From Purpureocillium takamizusanense (taxonomy: Eukaryota > Ascomycota > Sordariomycetes > Hypocreales > Ophiocordycipitaceae): a stretch of DNA of 64,000 bases. Below the pieces are notes generated by a model that was not told the origin of the DNA, ran no database searches, and worked only from the letters and a program-made list of their open reading frames with translations. Position numbers and translations under genes: made by a program. The DNA lies in contig NC_063070.1 of the NCBI RefSeq assembly GCF_022605165.1, positions 2,232,001-2,296,000 of the forward strand. The letters are read 5' to 3'. Positions 1 to 11,411 of the stretch are shown piece by piece (positions within the stretch are counted from its first letter, which is position 1; every line of letters begins with the position of its first letter).

Positions 1-660
1 AACGTCGAAAGTAGGCGCCGCGAACTGGAGGAACCTCGAGAAGTGAGGCACATGGCGATTGTGCGCGAGCAAGGCCTGTGTCGCTGCGGAATGCGAGATG
101 CCAACCCCCTTTGGTGTGCCTGTGGAGCCCGAGGTATACATGACATAGGCCAGATCGTCTGGCCCTGGCTCTCGAAGTTTCGCAGCACCACTGTTGGATG
201 TGATGTCTATATCGTCGACTTGAATGATGCGCACGCCCGCGTCCACGGGTATCTTGGGCGCAAGATCGGCGGTTGTCAAGATGACGCTAGCAGACACATC
301 CTTGAGGATGAACTTGATTCTCTCGGGAGGAGCATCCAGGTTGAGGGGACAGAATGCACCGCCAACTTTAAGGATGGCGAGTTGGGATATATACAGGAGC
401 GGACACTGGCGAATGAGCAGAGGGACAACCAGTTCTCCTTCTGAGCCTTCGCCGAGCGTGAGCTCGTTCGTGATGCGTTTGGCGATACATTCCGCCGAAC
501 CGTGGAAGCGACGGTAGGTGAAGGATATTCTCTGGCCGTGGGCAAGGTGTTCGACAGCTTGCGAGTCGCTTGGGGGCGCGACAAGATGGTGGAGCAGTTG
601 CGGTCCTGGAACCTTCTTGGGATTCGCGTTGAGGATGGACAACCTGTCCGAGTCCGTCAT
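1..660 (-). CDS. sidC: Non-ribosomal peptide synthetase, N-terminal adenylation domain (SidC/ferricrocin synthetase-like), partial
   Basis: The minus strand is open from the ATG at 660-658 to the left edge, giving 220 residues. Seen: a start MTDSDRLSILN, an A2-type core LKVGGAFCPLN, the A3 ATP-loop core LAYVMYTSGSTGTPKG and an A4-type FAAPTFDV, in the order of an NRPS adenylation domain. The A domain begins almost at residue 1, with no preceding condensation domain, as in the first module of fungal intracellular-siderophore synthetases. That, and the ornithine monooxygenase gene in the same window, make SidC/NPS2 the likely identity: a cytosolic enzyme joining N5-acyl-N5-hydroxyornithine with Gly/Ser into ferricrocin-like siderophores. 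The frame is closed upstream by a stop at 757-759 and the ATG has A at -3. The specificity residues lie outside the window, so the siderophore assignment is inference; the NRPS A-domain call is firm. Confidence 0.85.
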   Translation of the reverse strand, partial: MTDSDRLSILNANPKKVPGPQLLHHLVAPPSDSQAVEHLAHGQRISFTYRRFHGSAECIAKRITNELTLGEGSEGELVVPLLIRQCPLLYISQLAILKVGGAFCPLNLDAPPERIKFILKDVSASVILTTADLAPKIPVDAGVRIIQVDDIDITSNSGAAKLREPGPDDLAYVMYTSGSTGTPKGVGISHSAATQALLAHNRHVPHFSRFLQFAAPTFDV

Positions 661-2644
661 GATGCTCTCAAGCGTGAGAGTGAGATACGGGACTGGGTTT
701 AGCCAAATCAAATTGGCCAGACAGCGTGTGCAAAACTTAGGCGATAGTCGAAGCACTCAGCCAAGTCTCTCTCGCCCAGCGATGCACGAATTTCTCAGTT
801 TACTCGACTCGACAACAACACAAACGGGCCGAACTGAGCTGCAGATAGTGGGCGTCGACCGTCCTAGGCGGTTTACGGCCTCGCGCGTCAGTGCAAGCAA
901 GCGGTCCTCGTCTTCCCCACCAAATGGGTAAGTCAAGTCGTGGGCCCCCGGGGGGTCAATGGAAGCAAACCGCCGCAGGACCGAAACGACGGGAGCAGCT
1001 CATGCAGACATGCCGGCCAATGGGGACATTGATGATTACTCCCTCGTGGGAGGTATGATCTGCGGGCTGGGATGGTGACGCAGTCCGCAGCAAATCCGCA
1101 GCTCATCAGACGTTGTGATCTCGTGCACTTGCAGGGCCTCTGGGTAGCGACGAGCCTGTCAGCGACGAGGTATTAATCAGCCGTGGGTCTCTGGAGCGTG
1201 CAATTCGCCAGATGCAATGCAAGGCGGGTGATATTCTCGTCGTCGACCGTCGCTGCAGGAGGAGGGTGTGGAAAGGAAGGGACGGCGCGAGATGCAGCCA
1301 ACGATGGAGCTGCAATAACGCACACCAACTAAAAGCCACCTGACGAGCGACGGGCAACCCCTGCAGTCGTGCGGGCGTGCGGGCGGGTGATGTGACGGGG
1401 GCGTGCGAGGTGAGGCCGGACGCGTATGAATTCCAGATGCGTCGGCCAGCATGAACCTTGGGGGCATGGAGGGGTGCACGTGGGATGTTCTCACATCGAA
1501 GGTTTGAAGCTCGAGGCCTGGAGGCCTTGATGGGAGGGGGGGGGCGGGAGTGGATGAGTGGGTGAGGCTCCCGGTTGTGCGGCTCACTGGCGGTGAATGC
1601 TCTGTGACGAGTCGAGTCCGCAGGTGGTGCGATGATTTGAGGAGCTGAATTGTAATTTTTCCCTTGGGCAAGTGGATGCGGTTTGACGTCCCAAGGCCGA
1701 GAGGTCGATGATGACCTGATGATGAAGTGTAATGCGTTGGGGGGGAGCCCACTGCCGCCGCTAAAATCTAAGAAGCTCGGCCACTTGAGGTCGGACAGCC
1801 GAGCCCCAGTCCGTCGTAACCCCCCCCCCAGCGCCGTGCATACGGCGCCCCGCCGAGAGCGACAGTACCTTGCGTAGGCAAGGTAGTACCGAGGTTGAGG
1901 TGTGAATGAAAATAGCTCCGTCGACGGGAGTGAGGTGCAGCCAAAGTGCACTTTGTGTGTCATTCACAGATGTATGCTCTGTGTGCGTGGGGGGGCGTGG
2001 ATGTCTGTCTGTGTGTCTCTATCCCTGGCATGTCGCTGTACTTCAAGGAAGGATAGAGGGCTCGCGGGGCAAGTGCATGCGTGGCTCAACCTGACCTGCA
2101 GGAAGAAAGGAATGAGAGCGGCGCTGATCGTTGCTTCCCCGCAACTTCCAGTCCTTTTCTCTGCTTCTTCCAAAGAAAGACTGGCTGGATTCCCAGGTGG
2201 GCAGCATGGCAGGGTAGGAACGCACCAAGTGCAAGCAAGGAGCGCCATGCCGAGAGAGAAGGTACTACCTCAATAGGTAGTCACCCCCGACAAATTCCTC
2301 CAGTCCAAATCCGTTTCTACTGTGGAGCTTGAGTTGCTGCCGCTTTACCATGAGCCCAAGGGTGATCTGAAGAGCAAACCAAGTGATCAGAATAGGTACT
2401 GACCTGAGGGCTTGGCGCCGTTGCAAGCCCACGCTCAGGCGTCATCGCCCAGCGCTGACATTCATAGACCTATAGTAGATACTGCCCGTGTGCCGGCGCC
2501 TAGGCACGCAGCCCACCCCAGGTGCCAGGTGCCAGATGTGCGCACCAGGGCAGCGTAGTGTCTCACAACGAGGTTCATTGTCTCTCTACATATCTACTTC
2601 GTGTGCGGAGTAGTACATTAACGTTTATTTTTCCACACTGCGTT
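661..2644. other. Intergenic spacer between NRPS start and homoaconitase 3' end
   Basis: About 2 kb forming the NRPS 5' region. Several open frames cross it on the minus strand (for example 1106-1963), but they are Pro/Arg/Ser-rich, match no family and show no splice logic, so I call no gene. I found no ATCWGATAA iron-GATA site here, which is notable because the neighbouring spacer at 8.1-8.6 kb has four. Confidence 0.5.
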
Positions 2645-5270
2645 CTATGAAGCATCCTTGGAAAGCTCGTGTTTGACCCATCCTACCAAACCCCCCTTTG
2701 CTATAATCGCTTGCAGATTCTCAGGGAACTCTCCAACCTTCTGCTCCCACCGTTCCCCGTTCTCCCCCTCCTGTACCTCAATAGTGCTTCGGGTAATATC
2801 CCATGTCAGGGTCCAGCCTGTACGCCGGGTAGGGACCTTGCCTTCTGAGAAGGTGGTACGGAGACGCTCCACTAAACGTGGCAGTTCTAGACAGGGCAGT
2901 GCATTATTGATGCCGTTCCGGACAAAAATGTTGGAGAAGCTGCCCGCCACAACAAGTGAGATATCCCGAGCCAGAAGAGCTGTTGCGGCCTGCTCTCTTG
3001 ATGAGCCACACCCAAAATTGAACCCTGAGACGAGGATGTCGTTGGGCTTTGCGATAGACCGGAACTCAGGGTCATAATTCTCCATGCAGACCTTGGCCAT
3101 ATCTGCGGTCGTCATGTCGTCTTGATAGGTATATTTGCCAGCGTAGATGTTGTCGGTGTCCAGGTTGTCAGCATCAGCGAAGACGATTTCACCGGTTATC
3201 CTGGTCGGGAAGCCTGGGAGGATCTTGGTGACTGCTTGGGCAGCATCGTCGCTGACAGGAGCAGTCGTCTGAACTCTGTCGATGAGAGACTCGAGCTGTT
3301 CAAGGGCACTGCCGAGCTCATTTTCGATAGTTGCAGGTTTTCCGGTGCCGTAACCGTGCTCTACCCCAGTATAATTCTCCGGCACCTTGTAAACGCCGGG
3401 GCCTGAAAGGACGCCGTTCAGGGCGCTCGCAGCCACAACTTCGGGGCTACTCAGGTACGCATGAGCCACTTCTCGCTGTCAGCCCTCTGGAATGCTACAA
3501 ACACGTTTGAAAGGGGAAGTGGAAAACGCACGTCTTGATCCGAGTCGGCCCTTGAAGTTGCGATTTGATGCAGAGACTCCTGTCTCGCCATCCTCTAGCA
3601 GGCCCGTGCCCTATGTATTGATACTAAGCATAAGTTCCACGCGAGAGTTCCACACGGGGAGCAGTGACCACTTACCAGTCCAATGCATGGGCCACATGAA
3701 GGCGGAAGCACGATAGCTCCAGCCTCGACCAAGGCTTGCCAGCTACCCTCGTCCTCAGCTATGGCCTGTTCTCTGGCTGAAGCTGCCGCAATGTATAGCT
3801 TTACACCATCTGCAATCTTGGGGATCTTGCCACCATTCGACTCGGCGGCATCTTGAAATACCTTGGCTGCAGCCTTCAGATCTGAGCTTCGTGAGTTGGT
3901 GCAGCTGACAATGTATCCCTTGTCTACCTTGATGTTTTTCGGAGCAAGATCATGCAGCGGTGTTGAGACTTTGACGGAGTTGGGTCCAGAGATATAGGGC
4001 GACAGAGTAGAGAGGTCAAGGTAAAGTTTCTTTGCATAGTGCGCCCCGGCATCGGCTCGGAGAGGGTTTGCAAAGAGTTCATCAACCTTTTCGTGCGTAA
4101 TTCGTTGTCGAGTCGTTCGATCCTCTAGCATTGCTGCCTCTGTAGCCTTGTATCGGAGCCAACGTTCCAGTGTCGTATCCAGTGGAAACTATGGAAAGAT
4201 CAATTAGATGGGCTCATGGACATGCAAACTGTAGCTCGGGAAGGTGCCATACCATTGCGGATGTTGCAGACCACTCAGTCGACATATTACTGATTGTCAG
4301 TCTGTCGTCCATGGGAATACTAGCCATGGTTTCCTCCGATCCCGTGAATTCAACGCTGTGGTTCAGCACATCCAGTGGGAAGAGCCCACAGAGCGCAATA
4401 ATAACATCCTTCCCGCGAACGCCTGGGGGCAGTGTACCCAGAAGATTCACCTGCACGACTGGGGGACACTGGAACCAACCCTTCCCGGTAGCAAATATTC
4501 CGGCCGCGTCGGTCCTGACCAAGGCCACCCCCAAGCTTCCCAGGGCTCCGTACATGTTGCTGTGGCTATCAGATCCGACGCACAAGGTTCCTGGCCAGAC
4601 GAAAAGCTCTTCAACCTACGCATCTGTTAGCGAACTAAATGTCCCTTAGTATGAATCTGACGCGGTGTAGCTTGCCATAATTTGGTGGCCTATCCCATGA
4701 CCTGCGCCAAAAAAGTTGACACCATGCTTCTTCGCAAACTCCTGTATTTGTTCGTATTTCTTCAAGTTGCTGGGGCTCTTGTTCTGGACGTCATGATCAA
4801 GTGCAAAGACGAGCTGAGAAGGATCCTTGATCTTGGTGGCACCTGTGGCCATGAACCTCATGGCTACAGGCCAGGTATTGTCATGCGTGAGGCATCTGTG
4901 AGGCTGAATCTGGACGTAGTCGCCGCTTCGGACAACCTTTCCCTTTGGAAGACCGACGGAATAGCGTTGGAGGATCTTCTCCGTCAGTGTTTGCGGCGTT
5001 GTCGCCTTCTTCCCATCAGGAGCGATGTTAGGCAGCGCTGACCCTTCTTGGGGGTTCGGACGAGGGGCGGAAACAGTTGTTGAGGAATAGCGGAATGCGG
5101 GTTGGTTATATCGGGAACGCTGAAGGCTTCGGCGAAAGGTCGCACGAATGAGCGATCGAGCCAAAGGAGTGGCAGCGGCGACCTGTGTGAGAGACATCAG
5201 TGTCTGCCAGACGTAAACCCCTTCCAAGATAGAGTACAGAAAGGATATCGCCTACCGCTCTGTAAGACAT
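2645..5270 (-). CDS. Homoaconitase family protein (LYS4/LysF-like), mitochondrial
   Basis: Exons on the minus strand: (5270-5256), 5182-4676, 4615-4253, 4188-3676, 3610-3532, 3471-2645; 767 aa. The family hydrates/dehydrates homocitrate to homoisocitrate in the alpha-aminoadipate lysine pathway of the mitochondrial matrix, using a [4Fe-4S] cluster. Seen: an Arg/Ser-rich presequence, [47 protein letters not shown], the three cluster cysteines in VSCTNSR and [20 protein letters not shown], and a swivel domain with [17 protein letters not shown]. Start is ambiguous: either a 15-nt first exon (MSYRA) with a 73-bp intron ending CTCTCACACAG, or an unspliced MSLTQ at 5197; both give 767 aa. The intron 4675-4616 begins GC, not GT. 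Sequence around the second and third exons is more divergent than a typical LysF, so it could be a paralogue. It sits between two siderophore genes, fitting an iron-linked role only by inference. Confidence 0.88.
4616..4675 (-). other. GC-AG intron in the homoaconitase gene
   Basis: After the codon run GHGIGHQIM the minus strand reads ATG|GCAAGC, and the frame resumes after CGTAG at 4615 with [17 protein letters not shown]. No GT donor near the junction restores the conserved sequence, so a rare GC donor is the simplest reading. Intron length is 60 bp, matching its GT-AG neighbours (60-65 bp). Confidence 0.75.
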
Positions 5271-8099
5271 CTTACGCGAAGCGCAGAGCGCAGCCCTCTG
5301 ACGACAATCAGCGTTGTAGATAATGAGAACAAGAAGTGATCAATGAAACAACAGAGATTAAAAATGCAGTCATAACCATGGCCTATTTGCGGCCTCGGGA
5401 CCCACAGAGTGGTCACGTGGGGCGACTCTTGAGGAACCCATTCCACGCCACTGTGCTCCGTACTTCGTACGATTAGCCTAGCTTACTTTGTAACCTCTTC
5501 ATGTTCATCATCACATGTCACACACAGACGATCTGTTCAATTGTATTCAAGCCGTGAGCCCTGCAATCCGGTCTGTCTCATCGTTGCAAGCAAGACCTCA
5601 CAAGTGAAAGCGTCATCTTCTGTCATGCAAAATATGGGGCCGATATCGGAAAGCCCCAGACCAGCCCGCACTAGGTTCTGGGGTTCAATCAGGCCCAGGA
5701 AAGGTCTGCCAGTCTGAAAATTAGTACTATGTAGATCAATTCTGCAATATTGGTGTTAATACAGATCAGTTCTGTAATACATCTGTAAACAGAGATTCAA
5801 TTGTGCCCCGTTTCCTAACTGATCAAGGGTGATGAAAGCCCGCGTAAAAGCGGCGTTGCTCACTAACCAGGCCAGGGCCGCCTAGGCAGTTCTCATGGAA
5901 GACCCAGCACTAGGTACCCAAGTTATCTATTACTCGATGCAGTCCAGTGACCCAGTGCTATGGTGAATGTGTGCGGGTGTGCTTCCCGCCGTATGTGCTT
6001 CCCTGTCTCCAAAGGGTCGTGCTCTTCAACTTGGTGTTCCTGTGCAAAGTACCAAGTACCACGACCCCTCCGGCCCATGCTCGTCTTGCCGGCCTGCCTT
6101 CCATACAGAAGGGTTTGAATGCAAACGGAGCTGCAGGTGCCTTGCAAGTCCGTACGTACCTCATCAGCTGCGTCAACCGGGAGAGCATCATCGCATTGAG
6201 TCTGGCTTCGTCCCTCAACGTTTGGGTACCTTATTCAATGGCCGAACCTGCACCCGTTCATCCACATGGTTCAACCATGTCAAGCCAACGCGCACCCGTC
6301 CGACCTCTTCCTCCGAGCAGCCGAGCTAACGACGGCGACCGAGGCGACAGGCATCATGGGCCGGTCCCCTTCCTGCCAGCACGATAGCGGCCGTCGTCGA
6401 CCGTCTCGTGCCGCGTTCGCGCAGGCGGGCGGGCGTCGGGCGTCCGCCAATGGTACCTGCCGACACCAGGGCCAATGCAACTGCAGTTACTTTGCAGGTG
6501 TGACAAGATCCTGTCGCCCATATCAATTATACGGGTCCGCGCCACGGTATGGATGGGGCTCCATTGTTGGCTGGGCGTATTATAAAGACATGCACTCGTA
6601 CAATGCCTGCCTGGAGCTCAGGCTAGAGTATGACTTTGAGGTCGGAAGTATCACAACTTCAGGCCTCAGCAAGAAGCCTGCAGTACAGCACCTTTTCCGG
6701 CATCGCGACTGCTTAACAATCAACAGGCCACGAGTGGAATGTGAGAGCAACCGATGCCAGAGCCTTGACCCTGGAGGAACTGCGCCAAGGAACCCAAAGC
6801 CACGACCAAGCAAGTCGTTGCCTGCCATGAGAAAGCTAAATTCTCGCTTCTTGACTGGAGAGAGAGGCGGAGCTGCATATTTGAATGGTTGTAAAGGTAC
6901 GCTCCTTCATCATGTGACACATCTGATTTTATTTTGTTTATTTATTGTTTTGGCTTGTGGCAGCCCCGTATTGTACTCGCCAGGCGTTGTCCCCAGCACA
7001 GGCACGTCGAGCGGGCACGCCCCATAGCCTACCTCACAGATATAGTCAGACCGCAACATGATGGCGGCCTCGGCAACTTTTCAGTCAAGGCGCCTCCAGA
7101 TCCCACGGGTAGAACATGAAGGCAGTGGTGCCACGGCACGATTCGCAACCCAACATGGCGCTCCGCCCGGGAAAGAAGCATGTTCATCAGGCACCACCCG
7201 CATCCACCTACCATGCAAGTTTTTGAATTGGCAGTCCTCCGCACAGAACATTATGCTTTGTAGAACAGCATTCGCGCTCGTTTTCTCTTTCCACCGGTGC
7301 CAAGAGGTGCTCAAACGCGAGACACCCAGTCGAGCCGCGGGAACCCGATGGGTCGCTCATGCGAGACCCGAGCAGCTCCGAGGCCATTAAACGACGCCCG
7401 TCTGCCTGCCGCGCCCTCCCGATCCACAAGAGCGCGTAAGCATACACCGACCATGTATGCATAAAGAAGACCCGTGGTCCCTGAATAGGTATGTGCAACC
7501 CAATGCAGCCGGGGCGGTGCGGGCGCCAGACCGGACCGGCTCAGCAGCCCTCAAGACTGACAGCGCGACGAGCTTCTTCGGCATTCGGGGAGGCTAGACA
7601 CGTGCAACCTTACCTTTCCCCTCTTGTTCCAAAATGTGTTCGGTGTCGTGAAGTGAACCCCCACTGCCAATGCAACTCACGAACACTAGTGGAGAGAGAG
7701 GGGCGGGTTCAACCTCTCGCGGGGAACATAGCTAGCCATCAATGCGCACGGCAGAACACAGTACACGGCACGCGTGGTCTTTATGCCGGGGCTCCTCCGT
7801 TTTTTTATGACGGTGCAAGGTTCAATTCCCATCTTGGCACAAACCGGGGGGCGAATGACCGACTGTCCGTTATCTGGCTCATGCGGCTGCAAAGCGCCCG
7901 CTCCGTCTAAACTCGCGCGGTGCCACAATCAGAGCAATATCAGGCTGCGGGCGCGAATTTGAGAACGAGAAGAAAAAAAGTTTTCACAGTAATAACACGA
8001 GCTTTCTAGTGCCAATTCAGGTGTCCCCGTTTCTATGTGTAAGAACGGGCGCCTAGCCCCAGCGCCGAGGCCACAACACTAGGGCCCAAAAAAAAAATC

Positions 8100-8108
8100 T
8101 TATCAGAT
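8100..8108 (-). promoter_or_regulatory. SreA/Urbs1-type iron GATA site
   Basis: TTATCAGAT, the reverse complement of ATCTGATAA, is a full match to the ATCWGATAA consensus bound by the iron-responsive GATA repressors SreA, SRE and Urbs1, which repress siderophore genes when iron is plentiful. Confidence 0.6.
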
Positions 8109-8124
8109 GGTTAAGATCCCGGTT

Positions 8125-8143
8125 TTATCTGATCATCAGATAA
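8125..8143. promoter_or_regulatory. Two inverted SreA-type GATA sites with 1-nt spacer
   Basis: TTATCTGAT (8125-8133) and ATCAGATAA (8135-8143) are both full ATCWGATAA matches in opposite orientation, separated by a single C. The result is a 9-bp-arm inverted repeat, suited to paired GATA fingers. It lies 17 bp from the site at 8100. Confidence 0.65.
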
Positions 8144-8548
8144 TCCCTCATTCTCCACCAGCACAGCAAGCCACGACGAGCCGACGACCCAATCACCCGC
8201 ACGTTCTGGGCACCTTCCGAGAGACTTTGCCCCTTGGGGGTTTCGATCCGTCGGATAGAGAGCCTTGGTCACGGAGCTCCGGGTGACTCGTCTGTTGAAG
8301 GACCCTTGCCGCGTTCGTGCATGGCTAGTGTTTTGCAATGCCAAAGAGAGTGAGGAAGCTCCGTCATCAGCATCAGCCCACGAGCCTACGGGGCCCGGCC
8401 AACCCCCAGCGCCGGCAGCGACCCTAACCGCCAGCCAAGGCCAAGCTGTAACCGTGTTTCGAGGTCCATGGTGCCATTGATCCCGAGCTCTGGCGGGGCT
8501 TTGGACCGCGAAGGTCCAGAACACACCCTTCCGGTTTGTGTCATCATC

Positions 8549-8557
8549 TTATCAGAT
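8549..8557 (-). promoter_or_regulatory. SreA/Urbs1-type iron GATA site
   Basis: TTATCAGAT, a fourth full match to ATCWGATAA (reverse complement). It lies about 2.9 kb upstream of the sidA start codon and about 3.3 kb from the homoaconitase start. Confidence 0.55.
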
Positions 8558-9609
8558 CAAGATGGTGCCTCCTCCGAGCGTCGTGCCAAGGCGCGCGCTA
8601 TTTCCCTGCCAGGCAGTGGATCGGTCCCCACCGAGTCATTCAGCCGACAAGGATCAAAGACTCCTGTCTTTGTACGCCCCCTTGGATGTACAGTACCTAC
8701 AATGGTTCTTTGTGCGACTACGCACGCCCTTTTCAAACCCAGTCTTTTTGGCGGGAGGGAGGGCCACCATGCCGCTTCGGTTCTTCAACGCACATGTGCC
8801 GCCGCGGGACTCCTCGCGCGCCATGAGGGCCAGCCGGCCTCCAAGGGTCCGAGATGACCCAGCTAGGGGACACACGGCCGAAGGGACAGCGCCCATTGAC
8901 GCAAGAGGCAAAAGAGTGCGTCCACAAACTAAGTTACCATGTGCGTGCTCGCTCTTGCTGGACAGGTGGGATAGATGTAGGCGCCGGCGTGGTGGTGGCG
9001 ACGACGCATCAAACGAGAGATCAGCGACCGCCTGCATAAGTGCTGGGCGCAGATGGAAACGAGAATACGCAAAGGCAAACATGCATTCACTCACTGCGCA
9101 CCTGCCTGCAGGAAAGACGCCCCCCTCTCCAGAGTGACGTCGATCCTGCATTCTTGACCGAACGCCATGCAAAACAACCTGGCAAAAGGCTTGAGACTTG
9201 GGTCCTTGATGCTGCCAAGAGCCCTTTGTTGAGCAAGAAGCTCATTCATTCACGTTAACGCCGGGACCGCTCGGGGGCAGAGGCCCAGCAAAGGCGGGCG
9301 AGCGAGCAAATGCTCTTCTCTTCTTAACTTTCATCTCATTACAGTGGTCGCATGGTTCGAATGGGTCCGGTTCCCCCCGATGCGACGTCGAATGCATTAG
9401 CCGGAGGGACGCACCGCGGGCCTACCTACCTCTAAAGCCAAGCCTGGGTCGCCGTTCTCGTAGCCGGCAAACGGGATATTGTAGCCGAAGAGCACGAGAT
9501 AGATTGGCGTCTCCTGGGCGGGCGGGGGCGCCCCTCGTTCCCCTTCGACGTTTGCCCTGTCTGTGCATCTTGTCGGCCCCTCCCCTCACGGGCGTTTCGT
9601 TCGACGACA

Positions 9610-9660
9610 ATGGTCGTTGTCGTCGTCGTCGTCGTTGTCGTCGTCGTTGTCGTTGTCGTG
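9610..9660. repeat. GTC/GTT trinucleotide microsatellite
   Basis: Imperfect run of GTC and GTT triplets. It is open in several frames and creates artificial poly-Val or poly-Asp reading frames, so nearby ORFs deserve little weight. Confidence 0.85.
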
Positions 9661-11411
9661 GCCCGGTCGCCGCCTCACGGCTGGATTCGGGTCGCAGCTG
9701 CGCGCGGCGGGCGGATGTGCCTGTTGCTCGGGCTTCATTGCCACGCCCAGACGCGAGACGCGCGCCATCATGTAGGCCGATGCAAGTGCCTGGCCGCGTG
9801 ATGGTGGTGCAACATACCGAGCAAGAAGAAGCGTGTGCCTGGCCTGGTCGCGGTAGTATCACTCGCTGTATCAGTAGGTCCCCCACAAGCAGGTGGATGA
9901 AGCAGGTGGATGAGGCACGGAGGGAGAGTCGTCGGCCCCATGTCCATGCAGCACACGCCGCTCCACGTCGCCGCCACCACCACCACCACCAGCCCCATCG
10001 ACACACACCCCCCTCCCCCTCCCTCGGTCTCCCATCCCACCTCAACCTCGACGGTGCGCATATGGTACCTTGGCTTTCCCGGCGCGCACTGCACTACACT
10101 GCACCCCCAATGGCGTTTTCTTTGTACCTGTACTCCCGTCCACCAAGCAAGAGGAGGAGCAGGGCCACCGCGCTTGCTCGAATCTCTTGGGGGATCGAGG
10201 CAGATCCTTTCCACCAACAGACGTGGGCTGGCCCGCCCGAGAGGGGTGGCTGATGCCATCGTCGTCACTACCAGCAAAGAAGCGGTACCGACAGTGGCCA
10301 TGTTTTGTACACATACTTGCCATTCGTCGTCCCGGGCCCCCCCTTCCCCCCGTCTTGTCCGCATCCCGTGGACCTTATTAGTGGGCGGAAGAGGGCAACA
10401 CGGACGGGTGCCGGGGGTAGGGGGTAAGGTAGGTCAAGGTTGGTTAGTTGGCTACCTCGCTGGCGGCGGCGGCGGCTCCAGTCTGGCGGGTGCGGAAGAG
10501 GGAAAGCGACACAAGAGGCAGAGAGAGAGAAAGAGGTAGTAGAGAGAGCGGGAAAACAGAAGTAGAAAAAAGTGTACTGCCCTGCCCAGCCCATGTGAGC
10601 GTGTGTGCCAGCCCATGCAGCAGACATATTTGTACTCTGCTTCTCCCTCCCTTCCCGGTCTGAGGCCCCCCCTTTCGCACACAACTCTCCCCCTCTCGTT
10701 TCCCGTTTCGCGGAACGGTGAAGCTTGTTTTGCGCCTCGCCGTTCTGTTGTGCTGCCCCTCGTCCCGCCCTCCCTCTGCCACAACCACAACCACCACCAA
10801 CAACGACGACCACGACCCGGGCAGTGCCAGCGCCCCTGACCTTGCGGAACTGTCCCTCCATCCAAAGGACGATTGCAAACTAATAGGGCCGGGAGATACT
10901 CTAGTCAGCCAGCCAGCCAGCCAGCGTGCCGTACGGGATCCTCCCCTCTCAAGCTCCGAGTCGCTCTGTAAGCGGCCCCTTGTGCGCCAGCAGCAACGCA
11001 CCACCATCACCACAACGCAAGAGCCGGCCCGCAAAACTTAAACGGCCGCCTCTGGAGATATTTATGTCAAAGAGTGGCGCACCACAGGATTTGCAAAGCT
11101 CCTGCTTTTGAGTTTAAATACAGGAAAATAGAAGAGCCAGAAGGGCCAATCTCGGGCCAATTCGGTTTCACAGACGAGCGGCGTCTTTTTCCACCTGCGC
11201 AGGGAGAGAGAGAGACAGCTAGCTCTGACATCACCGGCCGACTTACACCACCCGAGCTTCGACGACGTCACGACATTTTTCGACAGCCCACCACCGGCGC
11301 GAAAAACCACAACGCATCTGCTCGGTATACTTTCTTTGGTTTTCGTGCCCGAGCATATTCTACCTATCTACCTACCTACCTACCTAGCAACCAGCAAAGC
11401 ACGCGGCAGCA

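Larger units (their letters stand above)
5271..11411. other. 6-kb intergenic spacer between homoaconitase and sidA
   Basis: No open frame here matches a family I recognise; the longest (6266-7027 plus, 8538-9137 plus, 9422-10045 minus) are Arg/Pro/Ser-rich. Contents I can support: two near-identical 16-mers at 5734-5749 and 5764-5779, a TATA-like TATAAAG at about 6580, the iron-GATA site cluster at 8100-8143 plus 8549-8557, a GTC/GTT microsatellite near 9610-9660, GCCA repeats near 10909-10924, and TACC repeats at about 11360-11390 just before sidA. It may hold a long regulatory region or a non-coding transcript. Confidence 0.5.

Noticed and set aside
1106..1963. 285-residue minus-strand open frame upstream of the NRPS
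   Set aside because: Low-complexity Pro/Ser/Arg composition, overlapping open frames and no recognisable domain.
6266..7027. 253-residue plus-strand open frame in the sidA spacer
   Set aside because: No family resemblance and no codon texture different from surrounding DNA.
7805..7835. tRNA-like T-arm GGTTCAATTCC
   Set aside because: The flanking bases do not form a 5-bp T stem and no acceptor stem or anticodon arm could be found.
9422..10253. Overlapping open frames on both strands near 9.4-10.3 kb
   Set aside because: Created by the GTC/GTT microsatellite and neighbouring simple repeats.
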